Shown here in pieces: positions 1 to 13,286 of a stretch of DNA of 64,000 nt; position 1 is the stretch's first letter; each line of letters begins with the position of its first letter. Where the stretch lies: contig OY979717.1 in NCBI GenBank assembly GCA_963855995.1, positions 26,927,746-26,991,745 of the forward strand, given 5' to 3'. The stretch comes from Muricea muricata (taxonomy: Eukaryota > Cnidaria > Anthozoa > Malacalcyonacea > Plexauridae). The notes beneath the pieces are model-generated. The model worked only from the letters and a program-made list of their open reading frames with translations, ran no database searches and was not told the DNA's origin. The translations under genes were made by a program, and so were the position numbers.

Positions 1-1
1 G

Positions 2-2275
2 GCTTCAAAAAACATATCAAAACGAGCACACCAGGCAGATGAGGGTGATCAGTTAGATAAATCAAGCAAAAAGACAAGAAAGTTCGATGGTGCAGCAAAG
101 TATTCTGCGTCATATAATCCTGAATGGGCTAAAACATATCCGGTAAGAGCTGTGACAAACAACAAAAATATGTTTCATTGCATTTCGTGCAATAAAGACA
201 TTCTTTGCAGTCATATGGGCGTGAGGGACGTTAAACTTCATTGTGAACGAGAATCGCACAAGGTAAACGCAGAAAAAATGAAACATCAGAGTAATTTAAA
301 CGCATTTGTCACGAAATCTGGTAACTCATCTCTGGAGAAAAAAACTTTAAAGGCCGAAGTTATGGTCACCAATTTTCTCGTGCAGCATAACCTGCCAATA
401 GGCCTTATGCGGGTTTACCCTAAGGCACTTGTGTTTACCACCAAGCCTCACAATGATGTAAGAGAATGCATTGCGTCATTGCGAGGCTTGGTGGTAAGGA
501 CAATAACCTTAGGGAAAACCCGCATAAGAGCTATTGCTACCGCCGATCACCTTGGTCCTTTATTCAAAGCAATATTCCCAGACAGTCAGATTGCTTCAAA
601 ATATGCTGCTGCAAGGACAAAAACGTCAGCTATTTTGAACATCGCCATGGGACCTTACTGCCATCAGTCTCTTGTGGAGCACTGCCAGACACATCCATTT
701 GCATTAGGTACTGATGAATCAAATGACACTGGTCTGCTTAAGATGAATCCGGTCACCATTCGCTTATTTGATATCAACAATTCAAAGAAAGTGACAAGTC
801 ATTTTTATGATATTTGTACAACCACTGGTGAAGATTGTGGTAAAGCATATGCTATATTTGATGCCATTGATTCTAAATTTGTTGAGGATTCTGTCCCTTG
901 GTCAAACGCTGTAAGTCTTAGTGTTGATAATACAAACGCAATGATTGATGCGAGAAATTCTGTTGCATCTCGCTGCAAAGACAAGAACCCTAATATTTTC
1001 ATTGCAGGTTGTCCATGCCATCTGGCCCATTTAGTGGCAAGTCAAGCTAACGATGCTTTTAGCGAAGTTCTCAGCATGAACATTGAATCTATTATCATTG
1101 ATGTGTACTACTGGTTTGAAAAGAGCTCAAAAAGGAAAGGCAAGCTTGCTGAGTATTTTGAGTTTTGTAACCAAGATTACCAACAAATACTAAAGCATGT
1201 CTCTGTTCGTTGGCTTTCGTTGGAAAGATGTGTTGACAGGGTTCTCAAGAAGCTACCAAGCCTTAAGTCATATTTTCTCTCAGAGGATTCTGCTGATGAA
1301 CGGTTCAAAAGGCTTCACAAAGCTTTTTCAAACCCACTTCTTGAACCAATATTGATGTTCCATAGTGCCTCTATTAGTCTATTCACCAACTTCAACAAAC
1401 TGCTACAGAGAGATGAACCAACCATCCACATTCTACTTGATGCAATGAACAGTCTGGCAAAAAAACTAGCCTCTCGCATCCTGTTGCCAAGTATTGTGAA
1501 AGATAATGCAATCAAAGATCTTGATTTGGATGATGAAGAAATTTTTAAAGCAACAGATCAAATTTTTCTTGGAGGCTTAGTAAAAACCAACCTATCTAAG
1601 CTTATCAATGATGGTGATATTGGAATGTCTGACTACACTAAAGTTTTTGATGCTGCTCATTATTATTTCAAACATGCTCTGAAATACATGCAGCAGAAAT
1701 TTCCCTTGTCAGATGACCTTCTTATGAATGCAAAATGGATTGATGTTTCAGATCGTATTGCTGGCAACTGGTCTAATGTAGAGTACTTCCTGCAACGTTA
1801 CCCACTCTTATCTAGCATACCACAAGATGAACTCTATGATGAATATTTTGATTACCAAACACTGAAAGACAGTGAAATTGGAATACAAGCATGGGAAGAA
1901 GCCAAAATTATCGACTGTGAAGAGAATGGGGTCCCCACTGTATTTCATTATCGTGTTGATGTGCTGTGGTGGCCAAACATGAAACTGCCCGAAACAAATC
2001 TACCACGGTTTCGTCATCTCATGAAAGTTGCAGAGTTGATTTTAGTCCTCCCACATAGCAATGCAGAGGAAGAGCGACTGTTCAGCATTGTAAGGAAAAA
2101 CAAAACAGAGAGTCGTTCCTCAATGAACTTAAGTGGTACTTTGTCAAGCATCTTGGCCATGAAAACATCGTTTCCTGAATCAACCATTCCCTGTAGTAGA
2201 TGGCAACCAGATGATGCCCTTTTAATGAAAGCTAAAGGAGCAACAGTACTATATAACAAAGAGCATAAGTCATAA
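2..2275 (+). CDS. hAT-superfamily transposase (ZBED/SCAND3-like), 5' truncated by window edge
   Basis: The frame is open from the first bases of the window, so the true start lies to the left; a GTG at 152 and an ATG at 170 are internal. Numbering from 152, a BED-like zinc finger is visible at residues 10-36 (C-x2-C, then H-x5-H). The DDE core follows: GTDESND around 187-192, a second acidic position in SVDNTNAM near 259, the GCPCHLAH C/H motif at 287-293, and VSVRWLSLERC near 350-360. The C-terminal hATC dimerisation region is marked by LPHSNAEEERLFSI near 630-645. These are established hallmarks of hAT transposases, which excise and integrate elements with 8-bp target duplications, and of their domesticated ZBED relatives. 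The reading frame is intact to its TAA. No TIR was identified downstream, so I cannot tell an active element from a domesticated gene. Confidence 0.85.
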   Translation, partial: ASKNISKRAHQADEGDQLDKSSKKTRKFDGAAKYSASYNPEWAKTYPVRAVTNNKNMFHCISCNKDILCSHMGVRDVKLHCERESHKVNAEKMKHQSNLNAFVTKSGNSSLEKKTLKAEVMVTNFLVQHNLPIGLMRVYPKALVFTTKPHNDVRECIASLRGLVVRTITLGKTRIRAIATADHLGPLFKAIFPDSQIASKYAAARTKTSAILNIAMGPYCHQSLVEHCQTHPFALGTDESNDTGLLKMNPVTIRLFDINNSKKVTSHFYDICTTTGEDCGKAYAIFDAIDSKFVEDSVPWSNAVSLSVDNTNAMIDARNSVASRCKDKNPNIFIAGCPCHLAHLVASQANDAFSEVLSMNIESIIIDVYYWFEKSSKRKGKLAEYFEFCNQDYQQILKHVSVRWLSLERCVDRVLKKLPSLKSYFLSEDSADERFKRLHKAFSNPLLEPILMFHSASISLFTNFNKLLQRDEPTIHILLDAMNSLAKKLASRILLPSIVKDNAIKDLDLDDEEIFKATDQIFLGGLVKTNLSKLINDGDIGMSDYTKVFDAAHYYFKHALKYMQQKFPLSDDLLMNAKWIDVSDRIAGNWSNVEYFLQRYPLLSSIPQDELYDEYFDYQTLKDSEIGIQAWEEAKIIDCEENGVPTVFHYRVDVLWWPNMKLPETNLPRFRHLMKVAELILVLPHSNAEEERLFSIVRKNKTESRSSMNLSGTLSSILAMKTSFPESTIPCSRWQPDDALLMKAKGATVLYNKEHKS

Positions 2276-2908
2276 TTAGTAATTGTTTTGTTAAAAAAGC
2301 AAATAGCTTATGTAGCTGCTACAATATATATTCACAAATAGCTATTCAATTGTTCTGTTCATGTAATCATTGTTACATATCACTGCATAAAATTCACAAT
2401 TTGAAAAAAATTAACTTTCACTTTTCATCATTTTGATCTTGAGTTTTTTATGCAAATCTTCAGCTTTTTTGGGAACAAAAAAAAAAATCTTAAGTTTTCA
2501 GGTCTTCCAAGGTTGGCAGGTCTGCTAACAGTCTTTGGTATATAATCCCTCGCTTCCGGTGACGCAAGTGTTTTCGCTCTCTTGCTCTGTATATATGCTG
2601 TATGTAAAGTACTATATTTCATTCTGTCTGACGATGACTTTGAAATAAAGTCGAAAATTTACAGTTTCAATTGTTTGTCTTGTTTTTATTCATATCTTGA
2701 ATTGCAAGATGACTTTATTTTTCGGAATTTGTTTCTTTTTATATTTTCTTAAATTGTCGGTTGGCCGTGGTTTTTGTTGATCTCAAATACTTCCCCAGTT
2801 TATGCCTGCCAGCAAAAGACAAACAAATGAAAATCAACTACCAATCACACAAAAAAATACATTTAAAATATATTGTAAAATCTTACTTTATATTTATCCT
2901 TGACACAG
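2276..2908. other. non-coding AT-rich spacer with a retroelement-like 3' tail
   Basis: No gene is seen. Around 2626-2658 there is a small hairpin, GACTTT/AAAGTC, with an AATAAAG. It resembles the tails of some cnidarian retroelements, but there is no coding trace next to it. Confidence 0.4.
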
Positions 2909-3292
2909 AAAGTGTGACTGGATGAGCTGCGAAAAAGTCAACCCTTTATGGAACGTTTTCCGCGGATGTGGTCATTCGTTCCACATTGAATGTATTCTGC
3001 TAAGTATTAACGATTGCCCTGTTTGTGAAGCAACGTTGCTGTCGAGTGTTCAAGATCTCGGTACGACTGAAAATAATGCTGTATTTACTCCGGCGGTCAA
3101 TTTTGAAGAGGATGAACAGTGACGATGTGAAGTGACGATGAAGTCAATAATGACGAGGACATAGACGATAGTGACAACGATGTTGGGCGGACAGAAGTGG
3201 ACCAAAATGAAATAACTGTGGACCAATTGCTGCAAAAAAAGCCTTTGGCGAAGGTCAGATTCTGCATCGTTGTGAGTCAAAGATATAAATAG
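2909..3292 (+). pseudogene. RING-type zinc-finger fragment with a frameshift
   Basis: After a plausible acceptor (tatccttgacacag, ending 2908) the frame reads a RING-like cysteine/histidine pattern. It starts with K-C-D-W-x2-C, then RGCGHSFHIEC and finally CPVC, which matches the second half of a RING finger (H-x2-C then C-P-x-C). This frame stops with TGA at about 3120. The +2 frame from 3131 continues as an acidic tail (SDDEVNNDEDIDDSDND...) to a TAG at 3290-3292. The acidic run therefore seems to continue across a one- or two-base shift. RING domains usually act in E3 ubiquitin ligases, but a lone C-terminal half with a broken tail is more likely a relic. It could also be an exon of a larger gene or transposon passenger whose other exons I did not find. 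Confidence 0.45.
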
Positions 3293-3510
3293 CCTTAAAT
3301 GTGAGGAAGTATAAAACCGGATACAGTGTATCGTTTCGTAAGGGGCAGGGTCAAATCTATGGCCGTGAGGAGTTTGATTCCAGAGGATTACCTACATCAT
3401 TATAACATTATAGTCCGGCAGATAGGGGTACCAAAAAGCATGTTTACTTACCATATCGAGGGACAATTTCATTTTTGTTTTATCTTGTTCCTTTAAGGTT
3501 AGTAAGTATA

Positions 3511-3954
3511 CAGGGTGTCCCAAAAAAAACGGAACCCGCATAAATTAATTATGCAGTCGTTAAAAATATTCACAATTATGTAATTATTATTCACAGTAGT
3601 GTGATGACTTGACATTTCTGTACCTCTGGGATTTCATATTTTTGTGCAGTATATGTCAAAGCAAAACAAGTTAAAAGTAATGTCTTACACCTATCCGTAT
3701 TGCTAATTTTTCACTCAAAAGTGTAGTAAAAACAAAGCGACATTAACTGAGTAATAGCAACAACAAACGTAATCATGTTTCCTATAAAAGTTTTGACGAA
3801 CGAGGACAAAATCAGCGTGTATAACACAGCTTTTAAAACTTTTATAGCTTTCAATTTGTGAATCATAATGCATACAACATTAGTTTATGCGGGTTTCGTT
3901 TTAAGTGCATACATAATTGATTTATGCGGGTTCCGTTTTTTTTGGGACACCCTG
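3511..3954. mobile_element. Tc1/mariner-type MITE (444 bp)
   Basis: It begins CAGGGTGTCCCAAAAAAAAC and ends with the reverse complement. The terminal inverted repeats are about 41 bp with one or two mismatches, and a TA dinucleotide sits directly outside both ends (3509-3510 and 3955-3956). The CAGGGTGTCCCAAAA end and TA duplication are typical of mariner-type elements. There is no coding capacity, so it would depend on a transposase supplied elsewhere. Confidence 0.85.
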
Positions 3955-4048
3955 TATTTCTGAATGTTGGCCGAGTTGAAATATCTTGTGGGCTCTTGTC
4001 GACAAGTTTTTCTACGATCTTACTATAAAACTGTATTACTGTCAAAAA

Positions 4049-4362
4049 AGGTGATATTTTAAGTTCAATTTTAGAAAAAATAACTTGCATCAGGGGAAAG
4101 CTCGTAAAAAACTAAATACGAGACATTTAAATGGCCACCCTAATTTTTCCAATTCTTAGTGAGTTATCAGCCTTTGAAAGCATATTTTTATACTAGCGCC
4201 CAGTTTTTTGCGCGATTTTAGCATTTTTTCGCAGTTTGAAGGATCAATAACTTGAAAACCGCTTAAAAAATCGAGGTGGCCATTTAAATGTCTTATATTT
4301 AGATTTTTACGAGCTTTCTGTCGAAGTTATTTTTTCTAAAATTGAACTTGAAATATCACCTT
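4049..4362. repeat. palindromic (foldback) repeat, ~90-bp arms
   Basis: The left arm starts AGGTGATATTTTAAGTTCAA and the right arm ends with its reverse complement. The arms also share an inner block, gagacatttaaatggccacc / ggtggccatttaaatgtct. The arms carry small indels. No target duplication is clear, so it is called a repeat and not a defined transposon. Confidence 0.65.
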
Positions 4363-4634
4363 ATATAAATTGTTATATCATTTAATAATTACTTACATGA
4401 ACAAAATAGAATATGAAATTGCAAATATTGGTGCTTTTTAATACAATGCAGCAAAATTTATATGCTACTTTAAGACATGACCATTAATTATACATTAAAA
4501 TGATATAGAGTAATTCTTAAATGACTCCACTCTTAATCATTTCAGTTCAGGTTCTTCGAGTCCTTTTACTTTATTGATATTACATGTAACAAAGCTTATT
4601 GTTTTGGACCCCTAAAAATGCCTAAAGTTTTTAA

Positions 4635-7667
<3,033 letters not shown>

Positions 7668-8457
7668 TTAATCACAGATCAGGTATAGAACCAGATGTCT
7701 CACCATAGACAATCCAGAAGACAGGGACTGGAAACGCCAGCTAAAATTTTGATGACGAATTGGGACATCCGTGATGTGCCTGTCACGTAGCAATTACTTA
7801 GTTACCACGGTAACAAGTTTTAAAATTAGGATTAAAAACAAAGGCAAATGCACGCAGTTTATTGAAATTATACTTTTAAAAAAACGCATTTTCAGAGTTT
7901 TGGGACACTACTCGTTGAGTGGCTATACTAGCAAAGGTAGGTACATTCCAATTTTCATGTATTTATGTTTTATAGTGATGTTAAATGTACAAGTTGGATG
8001 GTGCTGCCGCGAAAATCGCGTACACAGCAACAATTTCAAAACATACTGCCAAAACTAACCCTGTAACATAAAACTAAACAAGCTTTCTCTTTGGAGAGGA
8101 AGTTATTTCAAATGATCAGATTGTGATCTATCGAATAGGCTATTTTTTATGTGAATTTGGTATTTTATTCGCCAAAAAATGTTCACTGGATTGGACGGGC
8201 AAAATTGAGAATGTAACAAGCCTGTAATGTTTGTTGTCAGTGCTTGATGACAAAACTGACCCTGTAACATAAAACTAATTAGGCAGGCGTTAAACGACGT
8301 ATTTAATGCAGACGAATTTAATAGCATTTAAGTGCGTCTGAGATGCGACTGAAATTCGACATTGAATTAAACGACGAAGTCATGACGCATTTATGAAATA
8401 TATACTAGAGCCTGCGATAACCTGGTCAGTGGTCAAGGAACAAACAAGAAAAACAAT

Positions 8458-9774
8458 ATGGCGCCAATAGGAAGAGGAAAACTGGCTATGCTTGGCTCAT
8501 TTTATTTAATGCAGAAACGTAAAAGAAGACGTAGATGGTGCTATTATTTACTTTTACTAAAAAAGAGAATATTAACCCTGCAGCTCTGCTGTTTTGCATT
8601 TTTCTTGATGGCAAGAATAAGAAAGGAAATGACGAGAATACCGCGAATTAGATGTTGTCGACGTTTTCAACGAAATCATGGCTGGTGGGAAAACATCTGT
8701 GAAAAGTACTCGGAAAGCAGATTCAAGCAAACGTTTCGGATTTCTAGAGGTACATTCAGTTTTATCCTAGAATGGATAAGACCAGATCTTGAACGAAAGA
8801 TCGTTGTTGAAGAGCCAATCTCGCCCCAATGCCGTTTAGCAATGTGCCTTTACCGTTTGGGGAGAGGCGATTACCCATACACATTAGCCGAGATGACAGG
8901 CTATGGAGAAAGTACTGTTAGAGCAGTAGTAAAAGAGGTTTGTGAAGCAATAATCCAAAGGCTGTGGAGTGAAGCAGTTTCTCAATTTTTTCCAAAAACC
9001 AAGGAGCAATTTGAGGAAAAAATACTCGACACTGAACAACTGTGGCAGTTTCCTTGCTGCTGGGGAGCTGTTGATGGATGCCATTTATCAATCAATTGTC
9101 CACCAGGAGGTCAAGAGGCCCAGAAGGAGTATCATAACTTTAAAAATTTTTATTCTGTAGTGCTCATGGCTATTGTTGATGCTAAATGTCGTTTTATATG
9201 GGCCAGTGTGGGTTGTCCTGGGAATTCACATGACTCTATGATTTTCCAATCAAGCCAAATCTGGCAGGAGATTACATCAGGCAATGCTGTCCCTGAAATG
9301 GCAAAGAAAATAGGGACATCGGAAGTTCCGCCACTTATTGTTGGTGATTCGGCATTCCCTTTCAGTGCCTATCTGATGAAACCTTTTGCAGATGGTGAAC
9401 CAAGTGAAAAGCAAAAATACTTTAATTATAGACTTAGTAGGTCCAGAATGGTTGTTGAAAGTGCATTCGGACAACTCAAAAGTAGGTGGAGAGTTCTATA
9501 CAAAAAATGTGAGAGTAGCAAAGAAACTGTGAAGTTATATGCTTTAGCATGTGTTATTCTTCATAACATTTGTATTCTCAGAGAAGAAAATCTGTCCCCA
9601 CAGTTGGACCTCACACTTGATCCTGCAACGTTCCATCAGCGTGATCGAAACAAAATAAGGGAAACATTACAAATGAGAGCATGTTCAAAGGTAAAAGATA
9701 CCTCCAGAAAAGCCACATTGATTCGAAATAATATTGTGCAATTACTGTGGAAGGAAAAGAAAAATGTCACCTAG
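8458..9774 (+). CDS. Harbinger (HARBI1-like) DDE transposase, 438 aa
   Basis: This is a DDE_Tnp_4-family nuclease that cuts and joins the element ends in the nucleus, together with its Myb-like partner. A basic N-terminus (RKRRRRW near 21-27) precedes a helix-turn-helix-like region (about 120-165, including YTLAEMTGYGESTVRAVVKE). The catalytic triad is visible as D206 in GAVDGCHL, D297 in IVGDSAFPF and E334 in VVESAFGQLKSRWRVL. The start ATG GCG CCA follows an A-rich context and leaves a complete domain. Length and order match HARBI1-type proteins. The neighbouring convergent gene and the TIRs place it inside an apparently complete element. No stop or frameshift is seen. Confidence 0.93.
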   Translation: MAPIGRGKLAMLGSFYLMQKRKRRRRWCYYLLLLKKRILTLQLCCFAFFLMARIRKEMTRIPRIRCCRRFQRNHGWWENICEKYSESRFKQTFRISRGTFSFILEWIRPDLERKIVVEEPISPQCRLAMCLYRLGRGDYPYTLAEMTGYGESTVRAVVKEVCEAIIQRLWSEAVSQFFPKTKEQFEEKILDTEQLWQFPCCWGAVDGCHLSINCPPGGQEAQKEYHNFKNFYSVVLMAIVDAKCRFIWASVGCPGNSHDSMIFQSSQIWQEITSGNAVPEMAKKIGTSEVPPLIVGDSAFPFSAYLMKPFADGEPSEKQKYFNYRLSRSRMVVESAFGQLKSRWRVLYKKCESSKETVKLYALACVILHNICILREENLSPQLDLTLDPATFHQRDRNKIRETLQMRACSKVKDTSRKATLIRNNIVQLLWKEKKNVT

Positions 9775-10454
9775 AAAAAAACAATGAAATTTGTTGACAT
9801 AGGAACTTTTCAGATGGTTAAGGTTGTGTAGTTTAGCCAAAAAATCAGATAAGAAATTATTTTTCATTTTGTACAATTTAAATGGAACTATTGTTGAAAT
9901 TTAAATGGCAAACTATTATTCTATGGTAATTTACAGAACTGCTTGAAGCTAGTTTAGCATGGGTTGAAATTAAATATGATGATTTAATTTGTGTACTTTG
10001 ATGTTTATTGGTTTCAGGGAATGCCATTAATCCAGTTAATATTGCAAGTTTGAAAACAAATCATGGTGAAGTTTCTCTCGAATCCAAGGGCAAGCTTAGC
10101 CCAAGTTTAGGCTAAAACAATCAGCTCCTGGTATCTTAATTAATTTCAATGTAATGATTCAATAAAGAAATTGATAAGAATAACAACTAGAAGAAAGGCA
10201 GATGATGAACACAGTAAAAAGTCGTTTATTAACAGCTGGTAACAAAGAACACAGTCCAAACATGTACAAAATAATATGAAATCTATTATGAACATGCACA
10301 TGTATAAATGACATGCTTTAACAAGTAAAAATGATTGTCATGATGCACTGCAAGCCAAAAAGTAAATCATATGCAAAGAACATTGAATGTTAATTCATAA
10401 CTAGTTAACCTTACAGCCTGTATATAGCAGTTTACAGTAAATATCTAGAATTTC
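9775..10454. other. spacer between the two convergent Harbinger genes
   Basis: AT-rich DNA holding the 3' ends of both genes, with an AATAAAG at about 10160. Nothing else is recognised. Confidence 0.6.
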
Positions 10455-11717
10455 TTACAACTTTTCGAATGTTTTGTCTGAATAATCATGATGAAAATTA
10501 TCCTCAATATTGAAAGATGAAAATCTTTGTGGTGCATTTGGTGGACAGGATAAACTACTACTGGCAACAGTGTGCGTTACTGTAGCATTTGGTGTCATGT
10601 TATAATTATGCTCAAAGTGTGCAGCCTGGGTTTCATGGCCATAGGTAGGGTAAATATTTGGTGGCCATGAAGGAACTGACTGATTTGCATTAGAACCACC
10701 AGATTGTTGTGGAAATACTCCTGGTTGCTGAAGTGCGGCCAACATTAATTGTTGAAACTGCATGTCTTGTTCCCTAGATCGTTTCATATCTTCCCTCATA
10801 AGATTTAATATGTCTTTTGTTGGATCACTTTCAATAACTTTCTTTAGAGATTGCATACTTTCCACTAATAATTCTGTTGTTTTATCTTTTCTTGTTGCAT
10901 TTCCACCTCTTACTGGAACAAATAAGGCTTCTCCTGTCCCCGATGTATTCTCACTATCACTTGCAACAGCTGGTTCGAGGGCTTGCTCTGGTTGACATGA
11001 GTCACGTGACTTAATAAGTGGGTACAAAAGGTCAAACCATTTTCCAAAGCCTTTTTCGTCTTGTATACGTTTAATACCTGTTGCTGTACGGATAGTCATA
11101 GATAGCTTTTTGCATGTGGAAACGCACCATTTAAATTTTGTCCTCATCTGCTGCACATTGAATGGAAAAGTTGATTCAGGATTACGTCCAGCATACCTTT
11201 CCTTGATCTCGTTTAAAATGCTATCGTAAACCTCAGTATTCTTCTGCTTTTTGACGTTGGTAAATATGAGCCTCTTCTTATATTTTTCATTGTTCACGAT
11301 AATGTCAATCATGTCGTCTATGTGTGATTCTTTCCAGTTGCCTTTTCTACCTTTACTTTTCCTTGCTGTCTTGCGTTTAATAGGCTTTTCGAATTCTAGG
11401 TCATCGGATTCATCAGAAGAAATATCAACATCATTCGAAGTTTTAAGTAAATTGTCCTTTACTAGGCTTTCGTTGCGCGATTTACCTTGTTCATTTCCAT
11501 GTATTCTCTTCCTACTCTGGTTGGTACTACGAGACTCTCCAGTATACTCTTCTCCACATTGTTTACAATACCCAACACTTCTTTGAGCAATCCAGCCAAC
11601 GCTATTTTCATTATTTTCGGTAACACAACATTCTTCCCGGTTACATATTGGCTTTTCACAGGTAATACAATGATATTTAGTTTGATTTTTGCATCCTGTA
11701 CATGCTCGTTCCGCCAT
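10455..11717 (-). CDS. Harbinger accessory DNA-binding protein (Myb/SANT- or MADF-like), 420 aa
   Basis: This is the second Harbinger protein, which in known systems binds subterminal DNA and brings the transposase into the nucleus. The N-terminus is a cysteine-rich zinc-binding region (C-x2-C, HCITCEKPIC, YCKQCGEEY, residues about 7-58). A basic/acidic linker follows (KRKTARKSKGRKGNWKESH). A trihelical Myb/SANT-type region lies around 130-215 (WKESHIDDMIDIIV ... VQQMRTKFKWCVSTCKKL ... GKWFDLLYPLI). The C-terminal third is polar and Q/N/S/P-rich with a predicted helical stretch (LVESMQSLKKVIES). It starts with ATG about 290 bp inside the right TIR and converges on the transposase. The open frame and position support function as part of the element. 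The N-terminal zinc module is less common in described partners. Confidence 0.8.
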   Translation of the reverse strand: MAERACTGCKNQTKYHCITCEKPICNREECCVTENNENSVGWIAQRSVGYCKQCGEEYTGESRSTNQSRKRIHGNEQGKSRNESLVKDNLLKTSNDVDISSDESDDLEFEKPIKRKTARKSKGRKGNWKESHIDDMIDIIVNNEKYKKRLIFTNVKKQKNTEVYDSILNEIKERYAGRNPESTFPFNVQQMRTKFKWCVSTCKKLSMTIRTATGIKRIQDEKGFGKWFDLLYPLIKSRDSCQPEQALEPAVASDSENTSGTGEALFVPVRGGNATRKDKTTELLVESMQSLKKVIESDPTKDILNLMREDMKRSREQDMQFQQLMLAALQQPGVFPQQSGGSNANQSVPSWPPNIYPTYGHETQAAHFEHNYNMTPNATVTHTVASSSLSCPPNAPQRFSSFNIEDNFHHDYSDKTFEKL

Positions 11718-12011
11718 TTTGTTTATAAGAAAGCATTTGGCGCGAAATATTTTTATTGGTTGAAATTAATTTGCCATAAATTAAAATAAATTTTTGAGAG
11801 CTTGCAATTATATTCGTCTTTATTAAATTCGTCGTTTAGCGCGAAGAAGAAGTTATGTCGCATTATTCGTCTGAGCCGGACGCATAATTCGTGTTGGACG
11901 AATTTAATTGAATAAGACGAATTTAATTGTGTTATACGTCGCATTTTAGACGAGTAAAATTAAATGCTTGCATTAAATTCGTCTACTATGCGTCGTTTAA
12001 CGCCTGCCTAA

Positions 12012-12720
12012 ATCTGCTTTGTTGGTAGGAATAAAGATTTTTCAAATCACAAGACTGTAAGCTATCGAATAGGCTAATTTTTTTAGTCAGTTAGGTCTTT
12101 TATGCGGCCAAAACTGTTCATTGAATGTGAGGGGTCAAATTACAAATGTAACAAGACGGCAATCAATTGTAGTATTTATACTTTGGAAGTTTGTTGACAA
12201 AACTAACCCTGCTAGCGAAAACTAAAAAAATTTTATACTTTGTGTTTAAAATATTCGTAATCACAATACTGTAAGCTATCGAATAGGCTAATTTTTAAGT
12301 CAGTTTGGTCTTTTATTCGGCCAAAACTGTTCATTGAATGTGAGGGGTCAAATTACAAATGTAACCATAAGTAGCCCAGAGAACGCTGCGTGTTTTTATT
12401 CGCGTGGCGCTCGTCGAATAAAAGACCAAACTGACTTAAAAATTAGCCTATTCGATAGCTTACAGTGTTGTGATTACGAATATTTTAAACACAAAGTATA
12501 AAATTATTTTAGTTTTCGCTAGCAGGGTTAGTTTTGTCAACAAACTTCCAAAGTATGAATACTGCAATTGATTGCCGTCTTGTTACATTTGTAATTTGAC
12601 CCCTCACATTCAATGAACAGTTTTGGACGCATAAAAGACCTAACTGACTAAAAAAATTAGCCTATTCGATAGCTTACAATCTTGTGATTTGAAAAATCTT
12701 TATTACTACCAACAAAGCAG
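12012..12720. repeat. inner foldback core: inverted sub-repeats around a short loop
   Basis: This is the centre of the foldback element. The block CTATCGAATAGGCTAATTTTT occurs near 12061 and 12275 on one side and inverted near 12445 and 12655 on the other. The stem is almost continuous and the loop (about 12366-12415, containing GAACGCTGCGTG) is the only unpaired part. Confidence 0.75.
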
Positions 12721-13286
12721 ATTTAGTTTTATGTTACAGGGTCAGTTTTGTCTGCAAGCATTGACAACAAACATTACAGGCTTGTTACATTTTCAATTTT
12801 GCCCGTCCAATCCAGTGAACATTTTTTGGCGAATAAAATACCAAATTCACATAAAAATAGCCTATTCGATAGATCACAATCTGATCATTTGAAATAACTT
12901 CCTCTCCAAAGAGAAAGCTTGTTTAGTTTTATGTTACAGGGTTAGTTTTGGTAGTATGTTTTGAAATTGTTGCTGTGTGCGCGATTTTCGCGACAGCACC
13001 ATCCAACTTGTACATTTAACATCACTATAAAACATAAATACATGAAAATTGGAATATACCTACCTTTGCTAGTATAGCCACTCAACGAGTAGTGTCCCAA
13101 AATTCTGAAAATGCGTTTTTTAAAGGTATAATTTCAATAAACTGCGTGCATTTGCCTTTGTTTTTAATCCTAATTTTAAAACTTGTTACTGTGGTAACTA
13201 AGTAATTGCTACGTGACAGGCACATCACGGATGTCATCAAAATTTTAGCTGGCGTTTCCAGTCCCTGTCTTCTGGATTGTCTATGG

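Larger units (their letters stand above)
8279..12008. mobile_element. autonomous-looking PIF/Harbinger transposon (3.7 kb)
   Basis: The ends are inverted repeats built on GGCAGGCGTTAAACGACG, followed by several ACGAATTTAATTG-type subterminal repeats. The 3-bp direct repeat TAA at 8276-8278 and 12009-12011 fits the TWA target duplication known for this superfamily. The intact pre-insertion site (AAAACTAAATCTGCTTTG) is preserved in the opposite arm of the surrounding foldback, near 12710-12735. It confirms both boundaries and the single TAA. The element carries the two convergent genes normal for Harbinger: the transposase on plus and the Myb/MADF-type partner on minus. Both reading frames are open, so it may be young. 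Confidence 0.9.

Noticed and set aside
2615-2660. Possible hammerhead ribozyme core (CTGACGA ... hairpin ... GAAA)
   Set aside because: The CUGANGA and GAAA words are present, but an extra base separates the first from the stem and I could not find helices I and III or a cleavage triplet.
11251-11789. Plus-strand frames over the Harbinger accessory gene
   Set aside because: They are antisense shadows; the minus-strand frame has the zinc and Myb-like motifs and the right position in the element.
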